Shown piece after piece: positions 1 to 5,955 of a stretch of 7,590 bases of DNA. The translations under genes and the position numbers were made by a program. This DNA comes from Acidobacteriota bacterium (GTDB lineage: Bacteria; Acidobacteriota; Blastocatellia; Pyrinomonadales; Pyrinomonadaceae), in NCBI GenBank assembly GCA_003222835.1, contig QHXE01000134.1:1-7590 (forward strand), given 5' to 3'. How positions within the stretch are numbered: position 1 is the stretch's first letter; every line of letters starts with the position of its first letter. The notes below the pieces were generated by a model. The model was not told the origin of the DNA, did no database searches, and was given only the letters and a program-made list of their open reading frames with translations.

Positions 1-690
1 CAGCTTTCAATGAAAAAACTGCTCAGTGACAGTAATGGAGATCTGAAACGGATCGCCGGCGAATATGGATACGGACGCACTGATGATCTTCTGGCCGCGA
101 TTGGTTACGGCAAGATCGTGCCGCGCAACGTGATTGCGAAATATCTTGGGCCGGAAAAGTTCGAAGCGCTCGACAAGCAGAAAGTCTCTCGATTGCGCAC
201 GGGTGTGCGCGCAGTGAAGCGTTTGATCACCGGCGACGACGCAATTGTGGTTCATGGTGTCGAGGATCTGATGGTCAATCGCGCCCGTTGCTGCAATCCG
301 CTGCACGGCGAAGAGATCGTCGGCTATATCACCCGCGGCAAAGGTGTCGCGGTGCATACTACCCGCTGCAAAAACGTGAAGCAGTTGATGATAAATCCCG
401 AGCGCATCGTAACGGTGGAATGGGCCGCGCGGCCCGAGAAGACTGCTTACGCGGTAAAGCTCCTCGCCGTCACCGAAAATCGCACCGGTATGATCGCCGG
501 CATCACTGGAGCAATTTCCGACATGAAGACCGGCATCCGTGACGCCCGCGCCTCAGTCGCGCCCGACGACAAGGGCCGCATCGAAGTCACCGTAGAAGTC
601 TTTGACGTAAAGCACCTCGACAGAGTCATCAGTGCGATTAAGAATGTACCTGGAGTGCTGGATGTCGAGCGGTTGCAAGGCGCGGCGTGA
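1..690 (+). CDS. relA: RelA/SpoT-family (p)ppGpp synthetase/hydrolase, C-terminal part (5' truncated by window edge)
   Basis: This is the C-terminal regulatory half of a long RSH protein, which makes and/or degrades the alarmone (p)ppGpp in the cytoplasm. The frame is open from base 1, so the ATG at 10 is internal and the true start lies outside the window. Visible in order: the end of the helical domain (DDLLAAIGYGKIVPRNVIAK, bases about 73-144); the zinc-finger/CC region, with adjacent Cys codons at 289-294, His at 355-357 and Cys at 367-369 (RARCCNP...GYITRGKGVAVH...RC); and a C-terminal ACT domain from about base 448 to the TGA at 688-690 (KLLAVTENRTGMIAGITGAI... PGVLDVERL). The ZFD Cys/Cys/His/Cys set is intact, so ribosome/tRNA sensing is probably retained. 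The synthetase and hydrolase domains are not in the window, so bifunctional Rel and synthetase-only RelA cannot be told apart. The gene converges on the M16 gene, with 53 bases between stop codons. Confidence 0.93.
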   Translation, partial: QLSMKKLLSDSNGDLKRIAGEYGYGRTDDLLAAIGYGKIVPRNVIAKYLGPEKFEALDKQKVSRLRTGVRAVKRLITGDDAIVVHGVEDLMVNRARCCNPLHGEEIVGYITRGKGVAVHTTRCKNVKQLMINPERIVTVEWAARPEKTAYAVKLLAVTENRTGMIAGITGAISDMKTGIRDARASVAPDDKGRIEVTVEVFDVKHLDRVISAIKNVPGVLDVERLQGAA

Positions 691-705
691 AGGCAGCAGC
701 AGATT

Positions 706-743
706 GCAGAGAGCAGACAGAAAGAAAGCGTTCTGCTTACTGC
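706..743. repeat. CAG-rich imperfect stem-loop between convergent genes
   Basis: Arm 706-717 (GCAGAGAGCAGA) is complementary to arm 732-743 (TCTGCTTACTGC) at 10 of 12 positions, with a 14-base loop. The distal arm touches the stop codon of the minus-strand M16 gene (744-746). The proximal arm lies 15 bases past the rel-type stop. It could act as a two-way transcription barrier or 3'-end RNA structure, but neither side has the T-run of a classical intrinsic terminator. Three other gaps contain stem-loops of the same design with different words. Confidence 0.5.
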
Positions 744-2117
744 CTACTGCTTCCGATTTCCCTCGGTATCGTAAACCTCGATGGTTTCGGAAAACGGCGC
801 GACCTGTTTCCTCACCTCGGCTGCATCACCTACGATGACAATGGCGGCGAGGTCGGGCGTTACGAACTTTTGCGCCACTCGCTGAATCTGCTCGGCGGTG
901 ACTGCGTTGACGCGGTCGCGGTAGGTGTGCAGGAAGTCGCGCGGCAGGTCGAGCATCTTGATGCTGACAAGCTGATCGATCAGGCCATCCTGCGTTTCAA
1001 TACGGATCGGAAAGACGCCGCTAAGATAAGCCTTCGCGTTGATAAGTTCTTCGTCAGACACGCGTTCGTTGCGAACCCGCTCTAGCTCAAAGAAAAACTC
1101 GCGCAGGGAAGCCTCGGTCACCGGCGTGCGCACTTCGGCGGAGACTCGAAAAGTACCGGCAAGCCGCCGGGCATCGAGGTTCGAATACGCGCCATAGGTA
1201 TAGCCCTTTTCTTCACGCAGATTCATGAACAAACGCGACGAGGCGTTAGCGCCAAGAATGGTGTGCATTAGCAGCACGGGAAAATAATCCGGGCTCTGGC
1301 GCGTTATTCCCTCGTTGGCGATCACAATATTCGACTGGGCCGAGCCGGGACGATCTACCAAATAAGCTTCGCGCGTTTCGCGTTTTGGCGGTGCGGGAAA
1401 ATTCGCTGAGGGCAGAGATCCGGGTTTCCAATCGGCGAACAGTTTTTCAACGCGCGCAACGATCGCCTCGTGTTCGAAGTCACCGACGGCGATCAATGCT
1501 GCATTATTTGGAATGAAAATCGACTCATGAAATCGCAACAGATCGTCTCGCGTCATCGCATCGAGCATTTCCTCAGTTGGTGACACGCGCGCGTATGGAT
1601 GCGCGCCGAACATTACCTGGGCTAGCCGCTCGGACGCGAGGAACGTTGGCTGAGCACGCTGTTGGATCAGAAGCTGTTTGGTATTAACGCGCGCCAGATC
1701 GATTTCGTTCTGCGGAAACGAAGCGCGCAAGACCACATCGGCCGTCAACTCCAGAACTTCGTCGGCAAAGATGGAAAGCGCCGAGGCTGCTACAGTGGTG
1801 AAGTCCGAACTCGAGCCGACACTGAGCGTGGCGCCGAGACGTTCAACTTCTTCGGCGAGTTGCCGGCTGCTCCGCGTTTCAGTGCCTTCGGTAAGCAGAC
1901 TCGAAAGCATATCGCTCAGGCCCGGCAACTCAGCGGGGTCGTTCGCATCGCCCGAACGAATGGACAAGCGAAAACTGATCAATGGCAGCCGCTTGTCATC
2001 GACCAGCACCAGAGTCAGACCATTTGCAAGCGTCGTTTCGAACGGCTCGGGAATGTTAAGCGGCCGCGGCGCGAGTGGCGGAGGCATCTGGCGGCGAAAA
2101 GTTTCGGTTTGAATCAT
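744..2117 (-). CDS. M16 family peptidase-like protein, non-catalytic partner subunit
   Basis: This is a 457-residue M16B (pitrilysin/processing-peptidase-like) protein with an N-terminal M16 domain (about 20-170) and an M16_C domain (about 185-370). Where active members have HxxEH, this one reads GLSDMLSSLL (residues 66-75), so both His and the catalytic Glu are replaced and it should not bind catalytic zinc. It keeps the C-terminal substrate-binding signature NLREEKGYTYGAYS (Arg301, Tyr306, Tyr308), which its upstream neighbour lacks. In known two-subunit bacterial M16 enzymes one chain carries the zinc site and the other the Arg/Tyr pair, so this is inferred to be the second half of a heterodimer with the product of 2368-3771. 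No signal peptide is seen. The ATG at 2117 is chosen over an in-frame TTG two codons upstream (2123) because AGGGA lies 9 bases before the ATG and only 3 before the TTG. The gene ends convergent with the rel-type gene. Confidence 0.9.
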   Translation of the reverse strand: MIQTETFRRQMPPPLAPRPLNIPEPFETTLANGLTLVLVDDKRLPLISFRLSIRSGDANDPAELPGLSDMLSSLLTEGTETRSSRQLAEEVERLGATLSVGSSSDFTTVAASALSIFADEVLELTADVVLRASFPQNEIDLARVNTKQLLIQQRAQPTFLASERLAQVMFGAHPYARVSPTEEMLDAMTRDDLLRFHESIFIPNNAALIAVGDFEHEAIVARVEKLFADWKPGSLPSANFPAPPKRETREAYLVDRPGSAQSNIVIANEGITRQSPDYFPVLLMHTILGANASSRLFMNLREEKGYTYGAYSNLDARRLAGTFRVSAEVRTPVTEASLREFFFELERVRNERVSDEELINAKAYLSGVFPIRIETQDGLIDQLVSIKMLDLPRDFLHTYRDRVNAVTAEQIQRVAQKFVTPDLAAIVIVGDAAEVRKQVAPFSETIEVYDTEGNRKQ

Positions 2118-2138
2118 TTGCAATGTTCCCTATAGCCT

Positions 2139-2161
2139 GCTCTCCTCTTTGGGAGAGGGAA
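2139..2161. repeat. Dispersed hairpin repeat, copy 1
   Basis: CTCTTTGGGAGAGGGAA (2145-2161) is the exact reverse complement of 5182-5198. With one inserted C, similarity extends left to 2139 (matching 5203). Within this copy CTCTCC (2140-2145) can pair with GGAGAG (2152-2157) around a 6-base loop. It lies 22 bases upstream of the non-catalytic M16 start. It is a short palindromic interspersed repeat; function unknown. Confidence 0.6.
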
Positions 2162-2183
2162 ACAACCACGTACGTAGTGGTCG

Positions 2184-2240
2184 AATGTTTATAGCCGGAT
2201 CAATGAGATTTGGTCCTCGCACTCCTTTAGGAGTGCAATG
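2184..2240 (-). repeat. REP-like unit A (inverted relative to unit B)
   Basis: Read on the minus strand, the unit starts CATTG (2240-2236). It continues with a perfect hairpin, GCACTCCT/AGGAGTGC (arms 2219-2226 and 2229-2236, TT centre). A second hairpin follows, GGACCAA/TTGATCC (arms 2210-2216 and 2197-2203, one mismatch, 6-base loop). It ends with CTATAAACATT (2194-2184). Unit B has the same order and almost the same length on the opposite strand. The organisation resembles REP/BIME elements, mobilised in other bacteria by REP-associated Y1 transposases; no transposase is present here. Confidence 0.7.
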
Positions 2241-2266
2241 AGGCCAAGCACTTGAAGCCACGCTGC

Positions 2267-2324
2267 CATTGAACTCCTAAAGGAGTTCTACGATGCCTCT
2301 TGAGGCTTACGATCTATAAACATT
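2267..2324 (+). repeat. REP-like unit B
   Basis: The unit starts CATTG (2267-2271). Hairpin 1 is GAACTCCT/AGGAGTTC (2271-2278 and 2281-2288, AA centre). Hairpin 2 is GCCTC/GAGGC (2295-2299 and 2302-2306, TT centre) and is flanked on both sides by TACGAT (2289-2294 and 2308-2313). The tail is CTATAAACATT (2314-2324), an exact 11-base inverted match to 2184-2194. Hairpin 1 is conserved with unit A, while hairpin 2 has a different sequence but keeps its pairing, as expected for a structured element. Confidence 0.7.
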
Positions 2325-2342
2325 GAACTCCTAGCGGAGTTT
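2321..2342 (+). repeat. REP-like unit C, truncated
   Basis: The last CATT of unit B is also the first of this unit: CATTG (2321-2325) followed by hairpin 1, AACTCC/GGAGTT (2326-2331 and 2336-2341, loop TAGC). No second hairpin or CTATAAACATT tail follows; the sequence runs directly into the 3' end of the catalytic M16 gene, whose stop is at 2368-2370. This shared junction suggests head-to-tail repetition of the unit. Confidence 0.6.
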
Positions 2343-2367
2343 GCTCGCGCCGTAGATACTCCGGTGT

Positions 2368-3771
2368 TCAAATCGTCTTACCGACTTCCTGGGCGGCCAT
2401 TGGCGCTCCGGGAATTGGCTCGCCTTCCGGTACTTGCGGTGGCGGCGCAGTCGGTTGTTTGGGCTCACCGGGTAGTTGGGGCGCGGCTGGCGCGGCCTCT
2501 TGTGGCGCCGGAACGATATCGAGCAAGACGCGATTGTCAGTGTCCAGATATCGGGCCAATACATCTCGAATCTGGTCGGCTGTCACTTCAAGATAATTGT
2601 GTAGATCGGTATTGAATAATTCGGGATCGCCGTCATAAAGGGCGAACTCCGCGAGCTGTTCGGCGCGAAATAGTGACGCCTGACGGCTGCGCACCGCGCC
2701 ATTGAAAAGATTGTTGCGCAACTTTTCCATCTCTTCGTCGCTCGGTCCGGTCGAGGCCAACTCCTTGACTTCGCGCAACATGGTTTCCCGAATCTGTGCG
2801 CCATCGCGATCGGGCTTGGGAATCACTACGATGAACAATCCCGATGGGCCGCGGCGCTCATCAATTCCACCTTGAATCTGCACCACCGACTCTTCGCTTT
2901 TTACCAGCTTTTGATAAAGCCGCGCGCTTTCTCCTTCGAACAGCAGATGGCTTGCGAGCGAGAGCGCATAAAAATCCGGCGTGCGGCGTGCGGGAATTTT
3001 CCAGCCCAGCGCGAATGCCGGCACCGGCGCCAAAGGATCCAGAAAAGTATCCTCACGCTGGGCTACTTCGACAGGCTCGCTGACGTCAACCGCCGGCGGA
3101 TTCGATTGGCGAGGAATCGTCGCAAAGTACTTCTCGACCATAGCTTGCGTTTCCGACCTGTCAAAATCGCCGGCAATCGACAGCACGGCATTATTGGGCG
3201 CGTAGTAGATTCGAAAAAACTCGCGGATGTCCTCGACGGTGGCAGCATCGAGGTCCTCCATCGAGCCAATCGTCGAATGCGCGTTGGCCGGATTCTTGAA
3301 ACTCATCTCGAACAGCCGCAGGAAACCATTCACGTACGGTTGATTGTCGTAGCGCAAACGTTTTTCTTCTTTGACGGCTTCGCGCTGGTTATCGAGATTC
3401 TCCTGCGTCACATTCAGCGAACGCATGCGATCGCTTTCCAGCCAGAGGGCCAGCGGTAACTGGCTTGCCGGCAGCGTCTCGAAATAATTTGTGCGCTCGC
3501 TTGAAGTAGTGCCATTCATCGTGCCGCCGGCATTGGAGATAAATTGAAAGTGCCCGGCTTTAGGCACGTTCTCCGAGCCCTGGAACATCATGTGTTCGAA
3601 GAGATGCGCGAACCCGGTGCGCCCCTCGCGTTCGTTGCGCGAGCCTACATCGTAATAGACAGCCACGGAAACGACTGGCACTGAGTGGTCTTCGTTCAAA
3701 ACGACGCGCAAGCCGTTATCGAGGGCGAATTGTTCGATGGGTGTGTGTGGAACCTGAAAAGTTTTCTGCAC
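2368..3771 (-). CDS. M16 family zinc metallopeptidase, catalytic subunit
   Basis: This is a 467-residue M16B endopeptidase that cleaves peptides with a zinc-activated water. The inverted zinc motif HLFEH is at residues 56-60, with the distal Glu ligand in VKEEK (Glu135 or Glu136). The family's SNAGGTMNGTTSSERTNYFE region is at 79-98. The M16 domain spans about 14-160 and M16_C about 185-360. The C-terminal half lacks the RxxxxYTYG-type substrate-binding signature, which is found instead in the downstream partner (744-2117). The last 45 or so residues (421-461) form a Pro/Ala-rich, probably disordered tail (VPAPQEAAPAAPQLPG...), unusual for the family and perhaps a linker or docking segment. 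No signal peptide is seen, so a cytoplasmic location is likely. The start is GTG (3771); no in-frame ATG lies close upstream and no clear Shine-Dalgarno is visible, so the start is the least certain part. It is first of the M16 pair; a 250-base gap with REP-like units separates them. Confidence 0.93.
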   Translation of the reverse strand: MQKTFQVPHTPIEQFALDNGLRVVLNEDHSVPVVSVAVYYDVGSRNEREGRTGFAHLFEHMMFQGSENVPKAGHFQFISNAGGTMNGTTSSERTNYFETLPASQLPLALWLESDRMRSLNVTQENLDNQREAVKEEKRLRYDNQPYVNGFLRLFEMSFKNPANAHSTIGSMEDLDAATVEDIREFFRIYYAPNNAVLSIAGDFDRSETQAMVEKYFATIPRQSNPPAVDVSEPVEVAQREDTFLDPLAPVPAFALGWKIPARRTPDFYALSLASHLLFEGESARLYQKLVKSEESVVQIQGGIDERRGPSGLFIVVIPKPDRDGAQIRETMLREVKELASTGPSDEEMEKLRNNLFNGAVRSRQASLFRAEQLAEFALYDGDPELFNTDLHNYLEVTADQIRDVLARYLDTDNRVLLDIVPAPQEAAPAAPQLPGEPKQPTAPPPQVPEGEPIPGAPMAAQEVGKTI

Positions 3772-3885
3772 GTGCCGGCTCGATCTAAACCGCTTGGATG
3801 TTATGAAAGCTTACTCTGAGAGTTTACCGCGTGGGAAGGTGAAATAACAAAGACATGTTCAGCGTCGGAATCGCCGCTTTCGTTC

Positions 3886-3999
3886 TCATTTGACATTTGT
3901 CATTTACTGATGCGATACCGCAACAGCAATCGAAAGCTAATAGATTCGCGCTGGCAACCAGACAATCTATCTCACTGCTAAGTGGCAAATGAAAAATGA
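3886..3999. repeat. Imperfect inverted repeat built from CATTTG words
   Basis: Arm 3886-3906 (TCATTTGACATTTGTCATTTA) matches the reverse complement of 3979-3999 at 17 of 21 positions, with a 72-base loop. The distal arm begins five bases past the stop codon of the RHH-like gene (4004-4006). The gap between that gene and the catalytic M16 start (3772-4003) holds no ORF worth calling. A TTGACA on the + strand (3890-3895) falls inside the arm and is not followed by a good -10 or a gene. Confidence 0.45.
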
Positions 4000-4003
4000 T
4001 CAG

Positions 4004-4435
4004 TTACACAGCTTCCTTCTTCTCGCCGACCAAGCCGCGCAATTCGGCGCGCAAACGTTCGATCTCGGCGAGTTTCTGTTCGACGCGTTCGAACAGCGGC
4101 CCCTGTACCTTGATCCCTTCGTCGATCAGAAACGCGGCGGCTTCGGCGCGAGTGCCGAAGACGCCGGCCTGGACCAATTGGCCGAGCTTCTTCTGCGCGT
4201 CCTGCGAAACTTTCACGGCCAGCATGTAATCGTCTTTGGCGGAGATAGCGCGCTCTATGGTGCGGCTGATGTCGCGCCCGATTGCCGAAAGTTGTTCGGG
4301 AATACGCGCTGCCATATCTCGCACTGAAGAAGTCGCTCTGGAACGCTCCTCCGTCTCTTCGGATTCGCCCTCATGCACGATTATTTCATCGTTTGGTTCG
4401 GGTCCTGTTGGTTGCGATTGAATAGGTGTGCTCAT
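4004..4435 (-). CDS. Ribbon-helix-helix-like protein with acidic N-terminus and C-terminal coiled coil
   Basis: This is a 143-residue protein that I do not recognise as a named family. Residues 1-40 are polar and acidic (HEGESEETEERSRATSS) and probably disordered. Residues 70-110 read YMLAVKVSQDAQKKLGQLV, then QAGVFGTRAEAAAFLIDEGI. This is the strand, helix, turn (AGVFxTRAEA), helix pattern of CopG/Arc-type ribbon-helix-helix domains, which dimerise and insert a two-stranded sheet into DNA. Residues 114-137 (LFERVEQKLAEIERLRAEL) form a heptad-like coiled coil that could add oligomerisation. The start is secure: AAGGAG sits 8 bases before the ATG. A CTTAG/CTAAG stem (4447-4451 with 4459-4463) partly overlaps that ribosome site. 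The gene has its own candidate promoter and no toxin-like partner next to it. A DNA-binding regulator is inferred; a structural nucleoid-associated or membrane-associated role is possible. Confidence 0.75.
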   Translation of the reverse strand: MSTPIQSQPTGPEPNDEIIVHEGESEETEERSRATSSVRDMAARIPEQLSAIGRDISRTIERAISAKDDYMLAVKVSQDAQKKLGQLVQAGVFGTRAEAAAFLIDEGIKVQGPLFERVEQKLAEIERLRAELRGLVGEKKEAV

Positions 4436-4499
4436 CGAATAGACTCCTTAGTTTCAGGCTAAGCAAAACTCTAGTACGATCATTTGGGGTTTCGAGTTC

Positions 4500-4529
4500 A
4501 TTCTAAGAAGCCCTGTGAATCAGCGTCAA
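4500..4529 (-). promoter_or_regulatory. Candidate sigma-70-type promoter for the RHH-like gene
   Basis: On the minus strand, TTGACG (4529-4524; 5 of 6 to TTGACA) and TAGAAT (4505-4500; 5 of 6 to TATAAT) are separated by 18 bases. Transcription would begin near 4493, leaving a leader of about 58 bases with the AAGGAG site just before the ATG at 4435. It lies in the 200-base gap behind mscL, so the RHH-like gene need not depend on mscL transcription. Confidence 0.45.
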
Positions 4530-4635
4530 GCGGTGCGCGGATCTGGTCCATGCCGTTTAGACCGCGAACTTGGTGCGCCTTGTGTAATTTAAAGAAGCGC
4601 ATGTTGAAATCGCAGGGTCGTGCACTTAAACAAAT

Positions 4636-5067
4636 TCATGCCTTTGCAAGCTCGGCACAACATCCTGAGCAACGTGTTGCCCCTACCGGGATCGGGGTTA
4701 GACAGTAAGGACAATCCTTTGTCGAAGGATCCTTTTTTCGGATCGTGTTTACAATCTTCACCAACAGGAAGACCACGAAGGCGATGATTATGAAGTTGAC
4801 GATGTCGTTAATGAACGCACCGTACGCAAAAACTGGAATGCCTTTGGTCTTCGCGTCAGCAAGCGAAAGCGGCTGGCCTTTTGAATGATCGAGTACGAAG
4901 AACAAGCTGGAGAAATCGACCTTGCCGAGCAGCAAGCCAAGGGGCGGCATGATGAGTCCTTCCACCAGCGAGGTGACGATCTTGCCAAACGCCGCGCCGA
5001 TGATTACGGCAATGGCCAAGTCGATGACATTTGCGCGGGCAATGAATTCCCTGAATTCTTTGAGCAT
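4636..5067 (-). CDS. mscL: Large-conductance mechanosensitive channel MscL with C-terminal zinc ribbon
   Basis: MscL is an inner-membrane homopentamer that opens under membrane tension to release solutes on osmotic downshock. The 143-residue product begins MLKEFREFIARANVIDLAIAV, the amphipathic N-helix and start of TM1 (about 14-45, containing the pore-constriction stretch AIAVIIGAAFGKIV). A periplasmic loop (about 48-78) and TM2 (about 80-105, FAYGAFINDIVNFIIIAFVV) follow. After the KIVNTIRKKD linker comes a short zinc-ribbon-like tail with Cys119, Cys122, Cys133 and Cys136 (CPYC...RCSGC), plus an extra Cys137. Escherichia coli MscL has no such tail, but tails of this sort occur in other phyla. 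The start at 5067 is fixed by AGGAGG and by homology; an in-frame ATG at 5142 would add 25 residues that do not resemble MscL. Confidence 0.96.
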   Translation of the reverse strand: MLKEFREFIARANVIDLAIAVIIGAAFGKIVTSLVEGLIMPPLGLLLGKVDFSSLFFVLDHSKGQPLSLADAKTKGIPVFAYGAFINDIVNFIIIAFVVFLLVKIVNTIRKKDPSTKDCPYCLTPIPVGATRCSGCCAELAKA

Positions 5068-5074
5068 CTGTTTT

Positions 5075-5081
5075 CCCTCCT
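5075..5081 (-). promoter_or_regulatory. Strong Shine-Dalgarno site that fixes the mscL start
   Basis: AGGAGGG on the minus strand, with AGGAGG ending 8 bases before the ATG at 5067. It decides between this start and the upstream in-frame ATG at 5142, which has no comparable site. Confidence 0.85.
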
Positions 5082-5181
5082 GTAGAGACTTCAGTCTGTG
5101 ATTGCGGGGCACATTTCTGTCAGTGACATTGAAAGCGATCACGGACTAAAGGAAGCTTTGAATAGGTTAATCTCCTCAACG

Positions 5182-5203
5182 TTCCCTCTCCCAAAGAGAG
5201 AGC
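5182..5203. repeat. Dispersed hairpin repeat, copy 2
   Basis: TTCCCTCTCCCAAAGAG (5182-5198) is the exact reverse complement of 2145-2161, with similarity continuing to 5203 across one indel. CTCTC (5186-5190) and GAGAG (5196-5200) form a 5-base stem around CCAAA. It lies 33 bases past the stop of the secreted-protein gene (5236) and upstream of mscL. It could end the former's transcript, but no T-run follows. Confidence 0.6.
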
Positions 5204-5235
5204 GAGCATCAACAAACTAAGAAGAGTCTACGCCA

Positions 5236-5955
5236 CTAACAACCCTTTGCCGGTTTATAGCCGGCCTTCTCGGCTTCGTCCTTGTCCTTTAAGGTAACTC
5301 TGTTTGATACGGCCACGTTTTCCAACGCCGAACAGTCCGAAGGGTAATACAGTTTGGTCGCTTTGTCGCCAATTACTACCAATTCCGCGGCGGTTGCCGC
5401 TGCTTCGCGTCGAGCAGCGATAATTTCCTGGGCTGTTTCGTCGGTGATGCGGATGCTCGGTCCACCACCGATCATTGATACAAAGACCGAGAATCCTTCG
5501 CAGGATAATTGCCTCCCACCGCGCTTTGCCGCCCACTCTGCAGGCAGGTTCAGCGACTTTTGAATACCCGCCACGAATTCATCGAGGTTCTGCCACTTAA
5601 ACGTGCTCTCGTAGCCAATCCACAAAGTGACCAGCTTGCCGTCAAGGAAGTCGAGCGAAATGGTACGCACATCGGCAAAGCTTGCTTTGTCAAAGCGCGG
5701 ATCGAAAAAGGGGCTAATGCTGGTTTTGGAAACGCCAAACTCATCCACGCGGCCAAACTGGATCTGCGGCACGCGCGACTTCACCTGGTCGTAGGTCATT
5801 CCCATATGAAAGCCGCGCAACTCCGGAGCGTCAGGTAACCGATCGAGTCTGAGCGAGCAGTTTGACTGTTGAGCTGTTGCAATGGAAACGCTGAACAAAC
5901 TCGCCAGCAAGAGCCGGAGTATCTGATTATCCTTCGAGATTGGATGGAAGAGCAT
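5236..5955 (-). CDS. Secreted protein of unknown function with a C-terminal 'sunset'-type Cys motif
   Basis: The 239-residue product has an N-terminal signal peptide: a short polar start, a hydrophobic core ILRLLLASLFSVSIATA (12-28) and a likely signal-peptidase I site after Ala28 (ATA-QQ). It should be exported. Residues 45-145 contain LRGFHMGMTYDQVKSRVP and then LDFLDGKLVTLWIGY. The GMT-xxx-V element recalls SmpA/BamE-like small periplasmic folds, but that is only a resemblance. The C-terminus (195-239), IGDKATKLYYPSDC...SNRVTLKDKDEAEKAGYKPA...C, fits the short G-(N/D)-K-x-(S/T)-K-x-Y...C...NRV.F...EEA..AGY+.A..C module called the sunset or Ada-like metal-binding domain, seen at the ends of secreted nucleases and other exported proteins. 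Four cysteines remain after cleavage (33, 152, 208, 239). The ATG lies inside the response-regulator gene (29-base overlap, different frame), which suggests coupled translation; no strong Shine-Dalgarno is seen. Confidence 0.82.
   Translation of the reverse strand: MLFHPISKDNQILRLLLASLFSVSIATAQQSNCSLRLDRLPDAPELRGFHMGMTYDQVKSRVPQIQFGRVDEFGVSKTSISPFFDPRFDKASFADVRTISLDFLDGKLVTLWIGYESTFKWQNLDEFVAGIQKSLNLPAEWAAKRGGRQLSCEGFSVFVSMIGGGPSIRITDETAQEIIAARREAAATAAELVVIGDKATKLYYPSDCSALENVAVSNRVTLKDKDEAEKAGYKPAKGC

Noticed and set aside
1662..2135. Open frames of 144-157 codons on the + strand inside the non-catalytic M16 gene
   Set aside because: They lie antisense to a strong, fully conserved gene, have low-complexity Arg/Ser-rich translations and no ribosome sites; they are by-products of codon bias.
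2184..2342. CRISPR-like array
   Set aside because: Only three hairpin units, in mixed orientation, with unequal spacing and no cas genes; the order of hairpins and tails fits REP-like units instead.
2872..3459. A 195-codon + strand open frame inside the catalytic M16 gene
   Set aside because: Antisense to the HLFEH-bearing coding region; the translation resembles no family and is rich in Arg and His as expected for a shadow frame.
3890..3920. TTGACA on the + strand as a promoter
   Set aside because: It lies inside the CATTTG inverted repeat, has no acceptable -10 at 16-18 bases and no + strand gene follows.
5068..5142. Longer MscL starting at the ATG at 5142
   Set aside because: The 25 extra residues do not resemble the family and the start lacks a ribosome site, while AGGAGG is ideally placed for 5067.
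5253..5264. GTTTATAGCCGG identical to 2187-2198 in REP-like unit A
   Set aside because: This copy codes for the conserved AGYKP segment of the secreted protein, has no adjacent hairpin, and reaches into the non-conserved bases of unit A; taken as coincidence.
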